From Cenococcum geophilum 1.58 (Eukaryota; Ascomycota; Dothideomycetes; Gloniales; Gloniaceae), in NCBI GenBank assembly GCA_001692895.1, contig KV748191.1, positions 1,674,001-1,738,000 on the forward strand: DNA of 64,000 nucleotides, given 5' to 3'. Both the position numbers and the translations under genes were made by a program. The notes under the pieces were generated by a model. The model did not search any database. It saw only the letters and a list, made by a program, of their open reading frames with translations, and was not told where the DNA came from. Shown here piece after piece: positions 35,301 to 47,900 of the stretch; position 1 is the first letter of the stretch; each line of letters begins with the position of its first letter.

Positions 35301-37639
35301 ATATTAGCCTGCCGTTAAATGGTTAATCTAAACAGAGCTATTAAGCTACTAAAGGGCTCAAACTTAAGGTTCTCCTGCTATAAATACTCCTGCGGCTCTA
35401 GTATCTGGCATAATACTATAGAAGATATTCGCCGAGTATCTGTTATTAAAGGAGAACGCGGAACTCTCCCTTAGCTTGTTAAAGATATCTAACTTTATAG
35501 TAAAATAGAGCGTAGATTAGTTATTAAGAATAGTAATAGTTTATATACTATCTACCTTACTATACTTAGTAAAGTATTAGTTAGGTAAGTACTCCTTAAT
35601 TTCTATATCTATAAGGAGCTATTTAGCCTTATTAACCTTACCCTTAAGATCTTCTACGCCTTTATATTAAACTAGGAAGCTTTAGAAGTAGGCCGTAGTA
35701 ACCTTACAATTTCTGATATTTCTTATACTCTGGCAGAACTTATTATATACCTCCTTTTGTTTATTAAGAGAATGCCTAGTTAACTAGTAATTCGGTTTCT
35801 TATAAACGTAGCACTTTTTCTAGCGATTACTTTAAAATAAACCTCTATAAGGACCTCTACCTTTACCTTATAGTTATTAATTATACCCTTTACCGTATTA
35901 CCTACCCCGGCCACTATATATTTGATTAGTCCAGTTATAATTATATTAGTTAGGCGGGTTAATTAAAGTAGGTTAGAGTTAGGCGTTAAATTGCTGTACT
36001 TTTTAAGAGCGTAGAGCGGTGCTAATAGAAGATCTTAATTAAGTATATACTCCTTTATAAGTATTTACAGGATTAAAGAGAGTAAGGTTATATTCTTTAA
36101 CACCTTAATATACGCTAATAACTTAATTATATAGGCTGAAGTCCTCTTAATATAATTCGGATAAACTATGCTAAATTGTCTAAAGTTAATTAAAGAGCTT
36201 TTAAAGATAATTAAGCCGAGGGACACCTAGGTTTGTAGCAATAATCCTTAGAAAGGTAGTCTCTTTCCATTCTAACATATACTGCTACTTATTCTCTTCT
36301 ATTTTAAAGTGGTATCTTAACTTATATATTATGTGGTTAAAATTATATCCTTTTCCTACCAAACGATTATAATAGAAGGTATTAGCTCGGCCCTTAAGCA
36401 TAATAGAATAGGCGTTATAGTATTAATTAGACTCTATTCCTACCTTCTAGTAATAGTTATAGAAGATACGTAGTTTCGAATTAAGAATATCATATAATTC
36501 CCTGCTAAACTTCTTCTCTTAATCCAAATAGAGCTTCGCAAGCTTTATAAGCAATTTTAAACTACCTCTAATTTAAGATTAAGATAGAGGAAGTAGGAGT
36601 TATATTATAGGCTACAGTAGGGATATAGGTCTAGTCGGTAGAGTCTAAAGGTTAGTAGATTACAAAGTAAGGGGATCTTGTACTTACTTATATTAAGAGG
36701 CAGTAGTTAAAGTTACGGGTTAAATTAGTGGATTCTGGGGAACTAAAGATAGAGGTAGAGGCGATGGATATAGAACGGAAGAACTTATACCTAGAGCAAT
36801 AGAATTAGAACGCGTCTCTTATAGTATATTACTTAGATTCTATTATAAGTTGAGCTTCCTTATAGTACGTAGTTGGTGCTTAATCTCTTATATAGTCTAT
36901 TCGTGCTTTTCTTTTACATTAAGAACCTACTCCTAAATGTTATCTCTAATAATACCCCTATCCTTAGGGATAAATACTCTATTCTCCTAAAGGAAGTTAC
37001 GGAAGTCCTATACGATATCCTTGTTTACGGGGGCCTATATTTCTTTTATCTATCTAATAAAGTCCTCCTTTATATATTCCTATAGCGCGGTATCGTTATA
37101 TTTACTGTCCTTATAATATGCTATACGGTATAATAAAAATCCATTTAAGTCTTATTTATTAGCGTTTGCAAGGTTAATTATAGCTTTATTTTATATCTTT
37201 AGGTTAATATCTTTCTTATACTTCTTTAGATAGGTTAACGCCATAGTAGGTATAAAATCGACAGGGTGTCGTACGTTAAAGGTAGGTAGGATTTTTAGTT
37301 TTATAGGATCTCATAGGTTTGCTATTAAGAGGTAGGCAATTTAAGATGTTGTTTAACACGTTTTAGACGTTAACTTAGGACCTTAGGTTTAGTAATACTT
37401 CTAACCTAAAGTACTTAACCAAATCTTTGTAAATGCGGTTGTTCTACGTAATAGACGCAACTTAGTATCTCCTAGTACTTAGTAATACTTCTATTACTAG
37501 TTTTTCGCAAGTCTAAGGTAGCACAGTATCGCCGGGATCCATTCTATATAAGCGTATATAGCACCCCTATATAAGACTGTCTCTTCTATTCAAAAACCTA
37601 GCTGCTTTGTGGTTAACTGTGTATTTAACCACTAATTAG
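32339..37639 (-). pseudogene. Copia-1 gag-pol remnant
   Basis: A gag start codon reading MDPGDTVLP lies at 37542 on the minus strand. RT near 33130-33220 reads IVGI*TNDIIILGDN, then LKEDELVKANLIAK and FNG, the layout of fungal Copia RT (LQTDDT...EEDEL.KA...AK...FNG). RNase H near 32400-32560 reads SLYKCLVKLSTIKEKRL and MALYQSY, the copia C-terminal pattern. The second catalytic Asp is retained while the first has become Asn. TAA/TAG interrupt throughout. Confidence 0.85.
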
Positions 37640-37846
37640 TATTAGTTACATAGGGTAACTCACCAATAATAACTACTCGAGTAGGTTATAGTAATGTTAG
37701 TTAATAAAGCTTTTTAATTGGAATAAGGAAGGGCGAGGAGCCTAAGGCTCCTCGCCACGCTAGTGCCGCGGCGACACGTGATGGCAACTTGCCATCACGT
37801 GACGGCAGTTTGCCGTACGTGATAGCAAATTGCCTTATTCCCGACA
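37640..37846 (-). repeat. 5' LTR of Copia-1 (207 bp)
   Basis: Partner of 25390-25596, with the same hairpin (about 37732-37754). The duplication ATTAT follows at 37847-37851. Confidence 0.92.
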
Positions 37847-39999
37847 ATTATATTAGTAATAAGCTTACTAGAAACCGAAGACATAGAGTCTATCCTATTA
37901 GGAGACATAAACCTCCACTACCCGCGGTAGGGGGGTATCTATATTGCTGCCGAACGACAGGTAGAGTGCCTATTAAAAGCTATAAACACCTAGGGCCTTA
38001 AGCTAACTACCCCCCTAGGAGCAATTATATAGCAATAAGGCACTACTAGAAGTATAATTAACCTTATATTTATAGACGAAGGCCTATACCAAAGACTTAA
38101 AAGGTATAACCCCAAAGAAGAATAGGCACTCGCTTTAAACCATATCCCTATCCAAATATAGCTAGATCTAGATATTAAGGCATAATTAAATAGCAAAAGA
38201 TACGTAATAAGAAAGCTTAAGATAAACAGCTTCCTTAATATAGTTAAACAATAACTTTAAGACCTAAAAGAAATCCACCCAATATCAAATAAGTGAGGCT
38301 TAGTGGCTACCCCTAAGGAAATCAACTAAAGACTAGAAAGGATCTAGGCAGCAATTAAAAATAGGTTAAAAGAGTACTACCTAGTCTCAAAAGCGGGCCC
38401 CTACGCGCGACACGCATAGTCCGCATAATGCGCGGTTTTTATCGCCAGCTAATAACAAGCAAGAAGAAAATATATAAGCAGCCACAATCCTAAAGACGAG
38501 AGACATTATAAAGACATAAGAAACCAGCTAAAGAATACCCTGAAAAAAGAAGTAAGGAATAGCTAGAGACGGTTTATAAATAAGTATACTACTAACCCGA
38601 GCCTCCCCTATAATAAAGGTCTTTAGAGAATAGCAAAATAGGTAAAAAGAAAGGTAGGACGTCTAGTAGAAGACCTATACCTTCCGCCCCTACGAAGACT
38701 AGGTAAATCACTGGCTATAAGCAATAATAATAAGAAGGCAAAAATCCTTATAGAAAGATTTTTCCCCTAACCAGCTTTAGTAGACCTTAGCAATATTACG
38801 GGCGAAGCACTGGTAACTCGCCTAAGGGTTAACAGTGATATAACAACCGAAGAAATGGCCAGAACTATTAGCCGCCTTTTAAATAATATAGCACTAGGAC
38901 TAGATGGGATCCTAAATAAAGCCCTAAAGACCTACGGACCACTAATAGCACTTTAGCTTGCGGATATAGCTAGAGTATACTTTATAATAGGCTACTACCC
39001 AAGACTTAAAAGAGCTATAATAACGTTTATCCTACGTAAAGAAGGTAAAGCAGACTACTTATTTCCAGGGAGCTACCGCCCTATTGCCTTAGAGAATACC
39101 CTTAGCAAGATCTTAGAAAGGGTAATAGTGGACCATATAGTAGATATGGTAGAGGAACACGCCCTACTACTATAAAGCTAAATAGGGGCAAGAAAGAACC
39201 GCTTAACACTATTAGCACTTACGCTACTCGCTACCACCATTAAATCAGTATAGGCGATGCGAAGGGACTTTATAGTATTAATGCTCAGCCTAAATATTAG
39301 TGGCGCCTATAATAACATACCCTATAAGCGTCTTCTATACATCCTTAGAGTAAAAGGCTTCCTAGAATAGATTATATAATTTGTTTAAGGGTTTATAGGC
39401 CAAAAAGAAACATTACTGGTCTTTAGCGGATACCAAAGCCCCCCTATTATAGTTGCAATAGGAATACTATAAAGATTACCCCTCTCGCCTATACTTTTCC
39501 TTTTCTTTATAAGCAACCTACTTAACTCCTTTAAGGAAGGGGCGACCTAGGGGATAGGCTTTATTAACGATATAAACCTAATTATATACGGGCTAATAGC
39601 CGTAGAGAATTGCAGAACGCTAGAGAAAGCTTATAATACCTATATAGAATAGGCAAGACAATATAGAGTCCAATTCTTACTAGAGAAGTACCAGCTAATC
39701 TATTTTATAAGAAAACGCAACCAATCTGCAGATCTTTAGCATATAATTCGCATCTAAGGCTTTAGGGGTCAGCCAGTTTAGGGCCTAAGAGTATTAGGAG
39801 TATAGGTAGACAATAAGCTCTGGTAGAGCGTATATGCGGCCTAAGCGGCCCGTAAGGGCCAAGTATAATACATCGCATTATCTAGGATTATTAATTCTAT
39901 ATAGGGCCCATGCTTCTAGAGGTCACGCCTACTATATATAGCAGTTGTCCGGCTAACCATAACATATAGGTCTAGTATTTGGGCCATTAGAGAATCTAA

Positions 40000-40072
40000 N
40001 AAAGGCCCCCCTAANTCGCTCCTTAAACNACTCNAAAAGGTCTAAATAGCCTNCCTNTANAGTATAATAGGN
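40000..40072. other. Cluster of ambiguous bases in LINE ORF2
   Basis: Seven scattered N calls; the surrounding sequence reads through without a shift. Confidence 0.85.
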
Positions 40073-41195
40073 GGATATAAGCGAACGGCTACAGCACTGC
40101 TTAAGAAGGAAGCTAATATTCCCCCCCTATAACTATATATTAAAGCCGCTGCAATATAAAGGGCGCAAAAGGAACGTAACTCTAATATTATAAAGTATAT
40201 TAAGACACGCCTAAATAAACTATGAAGGGACTCTAGGGCGCCTTATAGGAGAATAAACTAATAACCCTAAAGTAGGAAAGATATATTAGAGAAACAGGTA
40301 AAGAAAGTAGAAGAAGAATAGTGCTGCTTTAGGGCCTAAGCCTATATAGAGGAGAAAGGGAGACGCGCAAGAGGCCAGTAAGGACAATAGTAAGAGAGAA
40401 AAAAGAGCTAAAGTAAAGCATAAAAGAACGCCGGGAAACTAACTACCGTAATATAATACTAGCTGGACCAACGCTAGAGAGGCGTATGGGAGTTAAAGGT
40501 ATAGAGGTTAACTAAGGCAAAAAGAACCTAAGCTATAGCATGGTTAACGCTATAGGGGGTAAACACTTTAGGGCTCTAAGAAGGCCTAATAAAGGCAGAA
40601 AATATAATGGTAACACTCTTAAGAATAGGAGTAATAGGACTAAAAGACTGGCTCTACTAGGTAAGTGTCCTAGTAGGTAGCCTAAGATGTAAATATAGCT
40701 GGCTAAGACAGACACCAAAGTACGTAATACTACTATGCCCCTTACGTACCAACTAAGAAGTAATACTCTTAGTAGCTAGCATAGAGAACTATAAGACACT
40801 GCTCTTAATATAAAAAGGCCTTAAGGCGGTTACCTAGTGGCTTATTAGCTAAAATATACTAAACCAGTTCTAGGTTATAAAGGAAATGGCAATAAAAGGT
40901 AGGGGGGCGAGCAACGGGTGCCCCCTAATGACTCTATAGCAGTAGAGTAAAGTTTACAATACTAGCGCGTCCGTAGGCTTGTTACGGCAGCAATAGTTCC
41001 CAAAAAGGTTAAAAAGTAAGGTAGTAGGAGTACCACAGATGACTCGCAGGCGCCTTGTAGGCGCCCTATAGGCGAGTCCTAAAAGGCGGGGAGATAGATT
41101 ACGGGGTTTTCTTAAATAGAGTTTTCTCCCTATATGTATATAAGGAGTAGTCCGCGTGGGCCCAATAGGGATCCAAATCGGACGTTAAGCAATGA

Positions 41196-41222
41196 ATTAT
41201 TATTATTATTATTAAGCTTAAA
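41196..41222 (+). repeat. LINE (ATT)n tail and right target duplication
   Basis: About five ATT units end the LINE and run into TTATTAAGCTTAAA, the right copy of the 14-bp duplication. Ownership of the first TTA is ambiguous because it merges with the tail. Confidence 0.8.
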
Positions 41223-44200
41223 GAAGAAGATCTAAAAAGGTTTTATATAGATTACTTACTTCTATTTTACCTACCGCTATTATAAACTTAAGGCGTAGTA
41301 CGAGACGTTTCAAACTATTAGTGCTAGTAGATTCTCCTACTATTATATAGTATGCCACGCTACAAATAGGCATCTTACCTATCCCCTTTAGATCCGAAAA
41401 CTTGCAGCTAATACGCCGTTAAGTTAAAGGTGCCGCGATACCTCTAGTATATCCCATAGAATTCTTGCTAATTATAGGGTACGCTAACTTTATAATATCT
41501 ACTTAGTCTATAACCTAGTCTATAACTATATCCTACAGCTTTATAATTGTATCGCTTCGCAGCTATATTACTAAAACCTCTACCTTACTACGAAATTCTA
41601 TAGTTCTAGGGAAAGAATCTTTTTTCTTCCTAAGTAAATTTTATAATATAGGGATTATTTCCCCTATACTATCCTAGATCCTCCCTATCTTATAATCTAG
41701 ACGTCTTAATAACCTATTAGTAGGATTTATCTTTCCTAGGCGGTACGTAATTTTAAAGTTATACTATAATAGTGCCTTTACCTATCTTACTTATTAACCG
41801 CTTAATACCTTTATAGTTATAAAGTATTCTAGGTTATTATAGTCTGTAAGGACTTTAATGGGATAATTGCTTTCTATATAATAATGTCGCCAGTGCTTTA
41901 TTGCTATAATTATTACAAGCAGCTCCTAGTTGTGCGTTATATAACGCTACTCTATAGGGGTTATTTTCCTTAACTAAAACGCTATAGAATGCTATTCTCT
42001 GTCTTTTAATTAAGATATAATTGCCCCTAGGGTAAAGCTAGATGTATCCGTTTTAAGGTATATATATAGCTTCTAGTAAAAGTATATTAGGATAGGCGCT
42101 AATATAAATAAATTCTTTAACCGGTCTATTGCCTACTTAGCAGCTTCCCTAAATATAAAGGGTCCTAACTTCTTGCTATTCTTAAATCCTTTTAATAAAT
42201 TAGTAATTAGGAGTATTATTTATAAATAGTAAATAATAAACCTTTAGTAGAAGTTCGCTATGCCTAAGAAAACCTATACTTCTCTAAATGTTATAGGGTA
42301 TGCCATTCCTTAATGGCGTTTACCCGGCTTTTCTCTATTAACACTCTATTAACGCTAATAATAAAGCCTAGAAAATTAATGCTAGTAATATAAAAAAAGC
42401 ATTTTTTTAGGTTTATATAGAGCTTATATTCCCGCAGTCTTTTTAGTATTATTCGCACGTAGTGCGTATATGCTTTGTAGTTATTAGAGTAAACTATAAT
42501 GTTATTAAGGTAGACTATATATATTATATCTAATAGGCCCAATAATGCCTTATTAATATAGGCCTAAAATATTACTGGTGCGTTGGTAAGCCTAAATGGC
42601 ATTACTAGGTACTTAAAGTGGCCGTATTATATTTAAAACGCCGTTTTCCACTTATTACCGGCTTTAATCCGGATTTAATAGTATATATCTTTTAGATCTA
42701 GTTTTATAAATATCTTTACGCCTAATAGCCTATTAATAAGCTCCCCTATTAAGGGTAGCAGGTAGTAATTCTTTATAGTAATCCTATTAAGCGCCTAATA
42801 GTTAATATAGAGGTAAAGGGTCCTGTCCTTCTTTAGTATAAATATAATTAGTACCCCTACTAGGCTTATAGAGGGCTAAATCTATCCTTTTTAAAGATTG
42901 TCTACTATATACTAATATAATACGGCTAGCTTGTTTTCTAATAAGTTATATAGTAGTCTAAAAGGAGGTTGCTTGTCCCCTATATCTATCTTATACTTAA
43001 CTAATATAAAGTTAGGTAAGGTTTATGCAGCCTCTTTATTAGAAACCTCTTTTAGGTCTATATATTTTTACGGAATCTCTAGTTCTTTAACTGTGTATAG
43101 CTAGATATCCGAAAATGAATACCCTATATCTTTATTCTTGGGGTTAAAAGTAGTATATATAGTATATACCCACCCTTTTTCTTATATATAGCTTAGGAAA
43201 GTCTCTTAATCCTTAACTATAATATGTAATTAAGACTTCCGGTGTTAATATAAGGCTAAAGGCTAATTAATATCTGGGTTAACTTAGTAAAGCTATAGGT
43301 ATCCTAAAATAAGGTTATACCCCTTAATTTCTGCGGTGTAAAAGTGTATCTCCTACATATCCTATAAACCGTTACGGTCCTAGCTAGTAATAGGAAACGT
43401 TTATTCCCTATAGTATGGAATTTAGTGGCCTCTAATACTTTAAATAGTGCGTACCTATAAGCCGCTAAGGTCCAAATCTAATTCTTTTACTAGTAATTAA
43501 GAAATAAACCCTATACTCGCACCACTGTCTATAAGGCAGTCTCGCGTTACCTATTTATTATTAACTTAAATAGAGACAGGAATAACCATGCGGCAGTTTA
43601 CTCCCTCCTTCTCTTACTAGCCTAGTATAAGGGAGTAAAGATTTACTAGGCTATCTCTTTTCCTAATTAGGCTGACTTTTACTTCTTTTATTAGCAGAAG
43701 CGGCTTATATAGCCCTTCTTACCGTAGTTATAATAGGTGCGTATCTCCTAGTTCCCCTTCTACGGATTAGGTCTCTACCTATTATTATTTTAGGGTTAAC
43801 TAGTATTGCTCTAGGGCTGCGAGGCCTACTCGCGTTATCCTTTTGTAGAGCGGTTAGGTCGGAATCTGCCCCTATTATTAAAGCTAAGTCTAGTCCTACG
43901 CTCTTTATTATTAGCGTCTCGTTTCTTTTACTTGCCTAGATAGTCTCTTTTAGCATTTTTAATCTAAGTAGCTTTAGAGATAAGCTTTTCTTAAGAGGTA
44001 GGAATTTCACCCTTCTCTTATATGGCCTGTTAAATCTTAGGTTATAGCTTAGTAAGTAGCTAGTAAAGTTATATAGCGTTATCCTATAGATCTAAATAGG
44101 GTATATTATCTTCTAGTTCTTTTAAGTAGTTTATAAACTAGACTACAGTCTAACTATCCCGCTGTCTGGCGTTGTGGTATTGCTGGTTATAGTCTATCCC

Positions 44201-44855
44201 TTAATTAGTAGGGTCTTGGACCTAATTGACCAACTAGGTCCTAAGTTCGCTAAATTTAAGGGGTGTAGTAAGTTTCTTCTTATAGCGTGTTTATAAACTC
44301 TTAATGGTGCTACATAAAAAGGTAAAAGTAATTAGTATCTAATTATACTTATTAGAGTAACGTTTTAGATCTAGCCGAAACTTAGTTTTATATTAATGGA
44401 TAAAATAATTATAGTTCCGAAGACTATTACTATAGTACTTATTAGGTTCCTTTATGCGGAATTTAGGTTTTTCTAACGTTATAGCGTAGTATAGTGTTAC
44501 CCCTTTAAGTCCGCTTCGTATCTAGGGTGTCTATACTTCCCCTAATTGTCCTTATAATTATTCTTAATAGTCTTAATATACTTATCTTAATTATATCTCT
44601 AACTCCTTTGTTTTTTATAGGGTCTTATATAGCGACCGCTCTAATAACTCCCCAGCGGTAATTGTTCCTAAGGGTCTCATAAGGTTAGACGGACTAGCTA
44701 TAGCTTCTTATAGGAAGAGGGAATGCGCTCCTCTAGGGAGACTCTTTAAGCCTCTTGTAGTAGGGGCGTTGTTTTAGGGGGTAAGGAGGTATAGCCTGTT
44801 ATTGTTGATTAATAGCTATATGTTCCTTCTATAAAGGATTAAGAGCAATTAGAAT
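41223..44855 (-). pseudogene. D gag-protease-RT remnant (5' half)
   Basis: On the minus strand the gag zinc knuckle around 43700-43745 reads YYNYGKKGYISRFC, a CX2CX4HX4C motif with Cys and His turned into Tyr. RT at 42291-42542 is open for 83 codons and reads YLNNIIVYSNNYKAY, then LREYKLYINLKKCFFY and LGFIIS, unmistakable Gypsy RT with both catalytic Asp changed to Asn. RNase H follows toward 41223. The break at the LINE insertion separates this from the integrase half at 19791-23167. Confidence 0.88.
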
Positions 44856-44992
44856 TATAAGAGGCTAGTTTAACCAAAACGTATAATTATCTAATTAATA
44901 GTGTTACCGGTAAGTAGAAGGTAAGTTAAAGGTAAGTAAAAGGTAAAATAAGTTTTATATATTAAAGGATAAATACTTCTAACCACTTCTAT

Positions 44993-47900
44993 TATTACGG
45001 CTTGTACAAATACCTCTAAACCAAAGCTTGTAGAATGCTGTATTACGAAGATACTAAGCTAAGGAGCAGAAGAAGGTTGAGGAAAGGATACGTCTATATA
45101 CACGAGCCAAGTCTCCAAGCGAGCCCCTAACTAGGCTGCATGTAAACGTCGCATAGGGCGGTGCCCCAGCGCCGTTACATTACCCCCCTCTTCTAAAAAA
45201 GCCTGCCCTCAGGCTTTAGCCCCTCGTAGAGAAGAAAGAGAAAAGAAAAAAAATCTTATATCTGGCGCTTAATCGCGATGCTAGTTAATATAGGACTTAC
45301 AGCAGTCCTACAGCTCCTACTGCTGCGAGGTATATTACTATACCTAGTTAACATAGGGCAGGTAGTCGTCCTATAGCTCCTGCTGTAGCGAGGGGTCTAT
45401 TGCTAGAAGCCCTCCGTTAGTTGTTATTCCTTCTCCCTCCTCCTAGAACTCCGGTACCTCCTAGCTATACTCTCCCCCCTTTTATTATAGCGCGCCCTAA
45501 GCCATAAAAAAAGCCCCCCTAGTCCCCCTCTTAGAAAAGTAGGCGTAAAGGTTTAATAAGGGTGGGAGGGTTAGGGAGTTACTTGCATGCATATCAGCAC
45601 GAGTTCTTATCTGTTTGGTAGCAGTACGGTACTAATAACAGGTCATTTAGGTAGTAGTATAATGCTAGCAACGGGGTCGTATTCTAGGGAGCAAAGCTCT
45701 ACCTAGTTATATTTGGGTTGTAGGCGTATTAGCACGACGGGTTATTAGGGTATAGTTCCGTAAGCATATTAGCACGGTGTCTTATTAGTGGTGGTTTACA
45801 GGCGTATTAGCGCGGTAACTTATTAGGATTGTAGTAGTATAGTACTAGTAACGGGCCGTATTTTAGGAAGTAAAGCTCTACCTTATATATAGGTATTACC
45901 GTAGGCAGAGCAGTAAAAGTCAGTCGGCTATAGGTAGAGCAGTAAGGGTTGGCTAGCTACTAATAAAGTAGTAAGGGTTAGTTAGCTACAGGTAGAGTAG
46001 CAAGGGTCTATTATAATAGCAGGCATATCGGCGCTATTATTTAGTCGGGTTTGTATTTAAATTACGTTTGGGTATTATTTGAATCGTATTCGGGTTGCAG
46101 GCGGATCGTAGGCATAACGGCACGATCGGTCTGTCGGTTAGACTATAGGCGTAGCAGCACAGTCATTATCAGGTCGTAATAGCAGGCGTATTAGCGTTAT
46201 CGTTGTCTAGTTAGTTAGCTATAGGTAGAGCAGCAAGGTATTATCTAGTTGGGTAGTAGTACGGTACCAGCATTAGGTAGTAATAGTAGGTTAAACATTT
46301 AGAGCTTAATCTATTAGTTAGCCAGTGAATTGCAGGCATATCGGCACGATCAGTCGGTCAGGTATACATTTAAATTACATTTAGGTCGCATTTAAATCGC
46401 ATTCGGATCGCAGGCATATCGGCGCAATTATTTAATTAGTTAGCTGTAGGCAGAGCAGCAAGGTGTCGGTTCTTATGGCAGTACAGTGCCAGCGTTAGGT
46501 AGTAATAGTAGGTTAAGCATAGAGCTCGTCTATTAATAGGTTGTAGTTCCATAGGCGTATTGGCGCGAAGCTTATCAATTTAGGTAGTAGTATGGTGCTA
46601 GCGGCGGGGTCGTATTCTAAGGGGCAAAGCTCTCCCTTATATACAGTTATTACTATAGGTAGGGTAGTAGAAGTTGGTTATAGACTATAGGCAGAGCAGT
46701 AATAGTCTATTATAGTGCTATAAGCGAGGCAGTAGAAGATAGTTTGCTATAGGCGGAACAGCGGAGGTTAAATTAGTATTAGCTGTAGGTAGAGCAGCTA
46801 GAGTTAATTATAGTACTGCGAGTAAGGCAGCAAGGTGTTAGTTAGCTATAGGCGGAGTAGTAGGTGTTAATAGTAATGCTATAGGTAGAGCAGCAGAAGG
46901 TTAATTAGGTTACTATAGGTAGAGTAGTAGGTGGTCTATTATAATAGCAGTATGGTATAAGCGTTAAGTAGTAATAATCAGTCAAATATTTGGAGCTTAG
47001 TTTATTAGCTGGTTGATAGATTATAGGCGTAGTAGCATAATTATTGGTTAATAGATTATAGGCGTAACGGCGCGATCATTGTCGTAGTAGTATACGATAG
47101 TAGTTATATCGGTATAATTGTCTCGTTCGTAGATCACGGGCGTATTAGCGCAATCGTTTGGTCGTTAGACTGTAGGCGTAGAGGCACAGTTATTGTTAGG
47201 TTGGCGTAGGGCATATAGCCGTTCTACTGCTGTGAGGGGTGTATATCGCTAGGAGCCCTCTATAGTCGTTATTCCTCTTAAAACTTTAGTACCTCCTTAG
47301 CTCTACTACCCCCTCTTTTAATATGGCGCGCCCTAAGCTATAGAAAAAAGAAATATAGCTTATATACGTATTAGCACGAGCTCTTATCTATTTAGTAGTA
47401 GTATAGTACTAGCGTCTAATAGTAAATAGTAGGCGTATCAGCGCTATTATTGGTTAATTAATTATAGGCATAACGGCACAATTAGTTAATCGGTTTATAT
47501 TTAAATCGCGTTTAAATTACATTTGGATTATAGGCGTAATAGCGCAATTATTATCTAGTTCGTCTAAATTAATTTTGTTATTAAAGCTTATACAGCTTAG
47601 TATTAACCTTATTATTAGAGTATATAAATACTTAAGGTAAAGCTTATATAACTTAGTATTAACCGTAGTTATTTCTTAGTATGCGTAGCTTAGTATTAGT
47701 TAAAAAGGATTACTGTAGGTGGAGAAGAAGACGATTAAATCGATTAGGGAGGTAGTCGATTGTTGACGAACTTATACGGTCGTTGTTAAAGTCGTAGTTC
47801 GTGTCGCAGGCATATCGGCACGACGGTTGGTCGGGTTCGCATTCGAATCGCGTTCGGGTCGCATTTAAATCGCATTTAGATCGCAGGCGTAACGGCATAA

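Larger units (their letters stand above)
25390..37846 (-). mobile_element. Copia LTR retrotransposon 1, minus strand, inserted in the LINE
   Basis: Two 207-bp LTRs (25390-25596 and 37640-37846) start TATTAG (from TGTTAG) and end CCAACA/CCGACA. They are flanked by the duplication ATTAT (25385-25389 and 37847-37851). The coding region on the minus strand occupies 32339-37639, plus the 3' stretch 25597-25984 beyond the nested Gypsy E. The order gag, integrase, RT, RNase H marks it as Ty1-copia. Confidence 0.92.
24570..41000 (+). pseudogene. LINE ORF2 (endonuclease-reverse transcriptase) remnant, interrupted 25390-37846
   Basis: The endonuclease part before the Copia-1 insertion ends near VYNPRVKGV. 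After the insertion it resumes with the GDINLHHP-type motif (37890-37920). RT blocks follow: GLDGI (38901), SYRPIALENTLSKILERVI (about 39075), and the catalytic FADD-type motif, here FIND at 39560-39571 with Asp changed to Asn by a RIP-type transition. The C-terminal RCKYSWLRQTPKYVILLCP (~40685) resembles the Cys/His segment of Tad1 elements with His and Cys changed to Tyr. Ambiguous bases occur at 40000-40072. Confidence 0.85.
23182..41208 (+). mobile_element. Non-LTR retrotransposon (LINE, Tad-like), split by Copia-1
   Basis: A plus-strand element with two ORF remnants. ORF1 (about 23400-24560) has CCHC-type zinc knuckles. ORF2 has an apurinic endonuclease domain (24570-25389, resuming at 37847), a reverse transcriptase (about 38860-39800) and a C-terminal Cys/His segment (about 40685-40745). 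The 3' end is an (ATT)n tail at 41196-41210. It is flanked by a 14-bp duplication. The 5' part (23200-23390) keeps CpG- and CpA-rich sequence, contrasting with the mutated remainder. Confidence 0.9.

Noticed and set aside
46000-47900. tRNA-like or SINE origin for the LARD modules (GGTTCGCATTCGAATC-type words)
   Set aside because: No box A/box B pair at proper spacing and no cloverleaf that I could fold; resemblance is limited to one short word.
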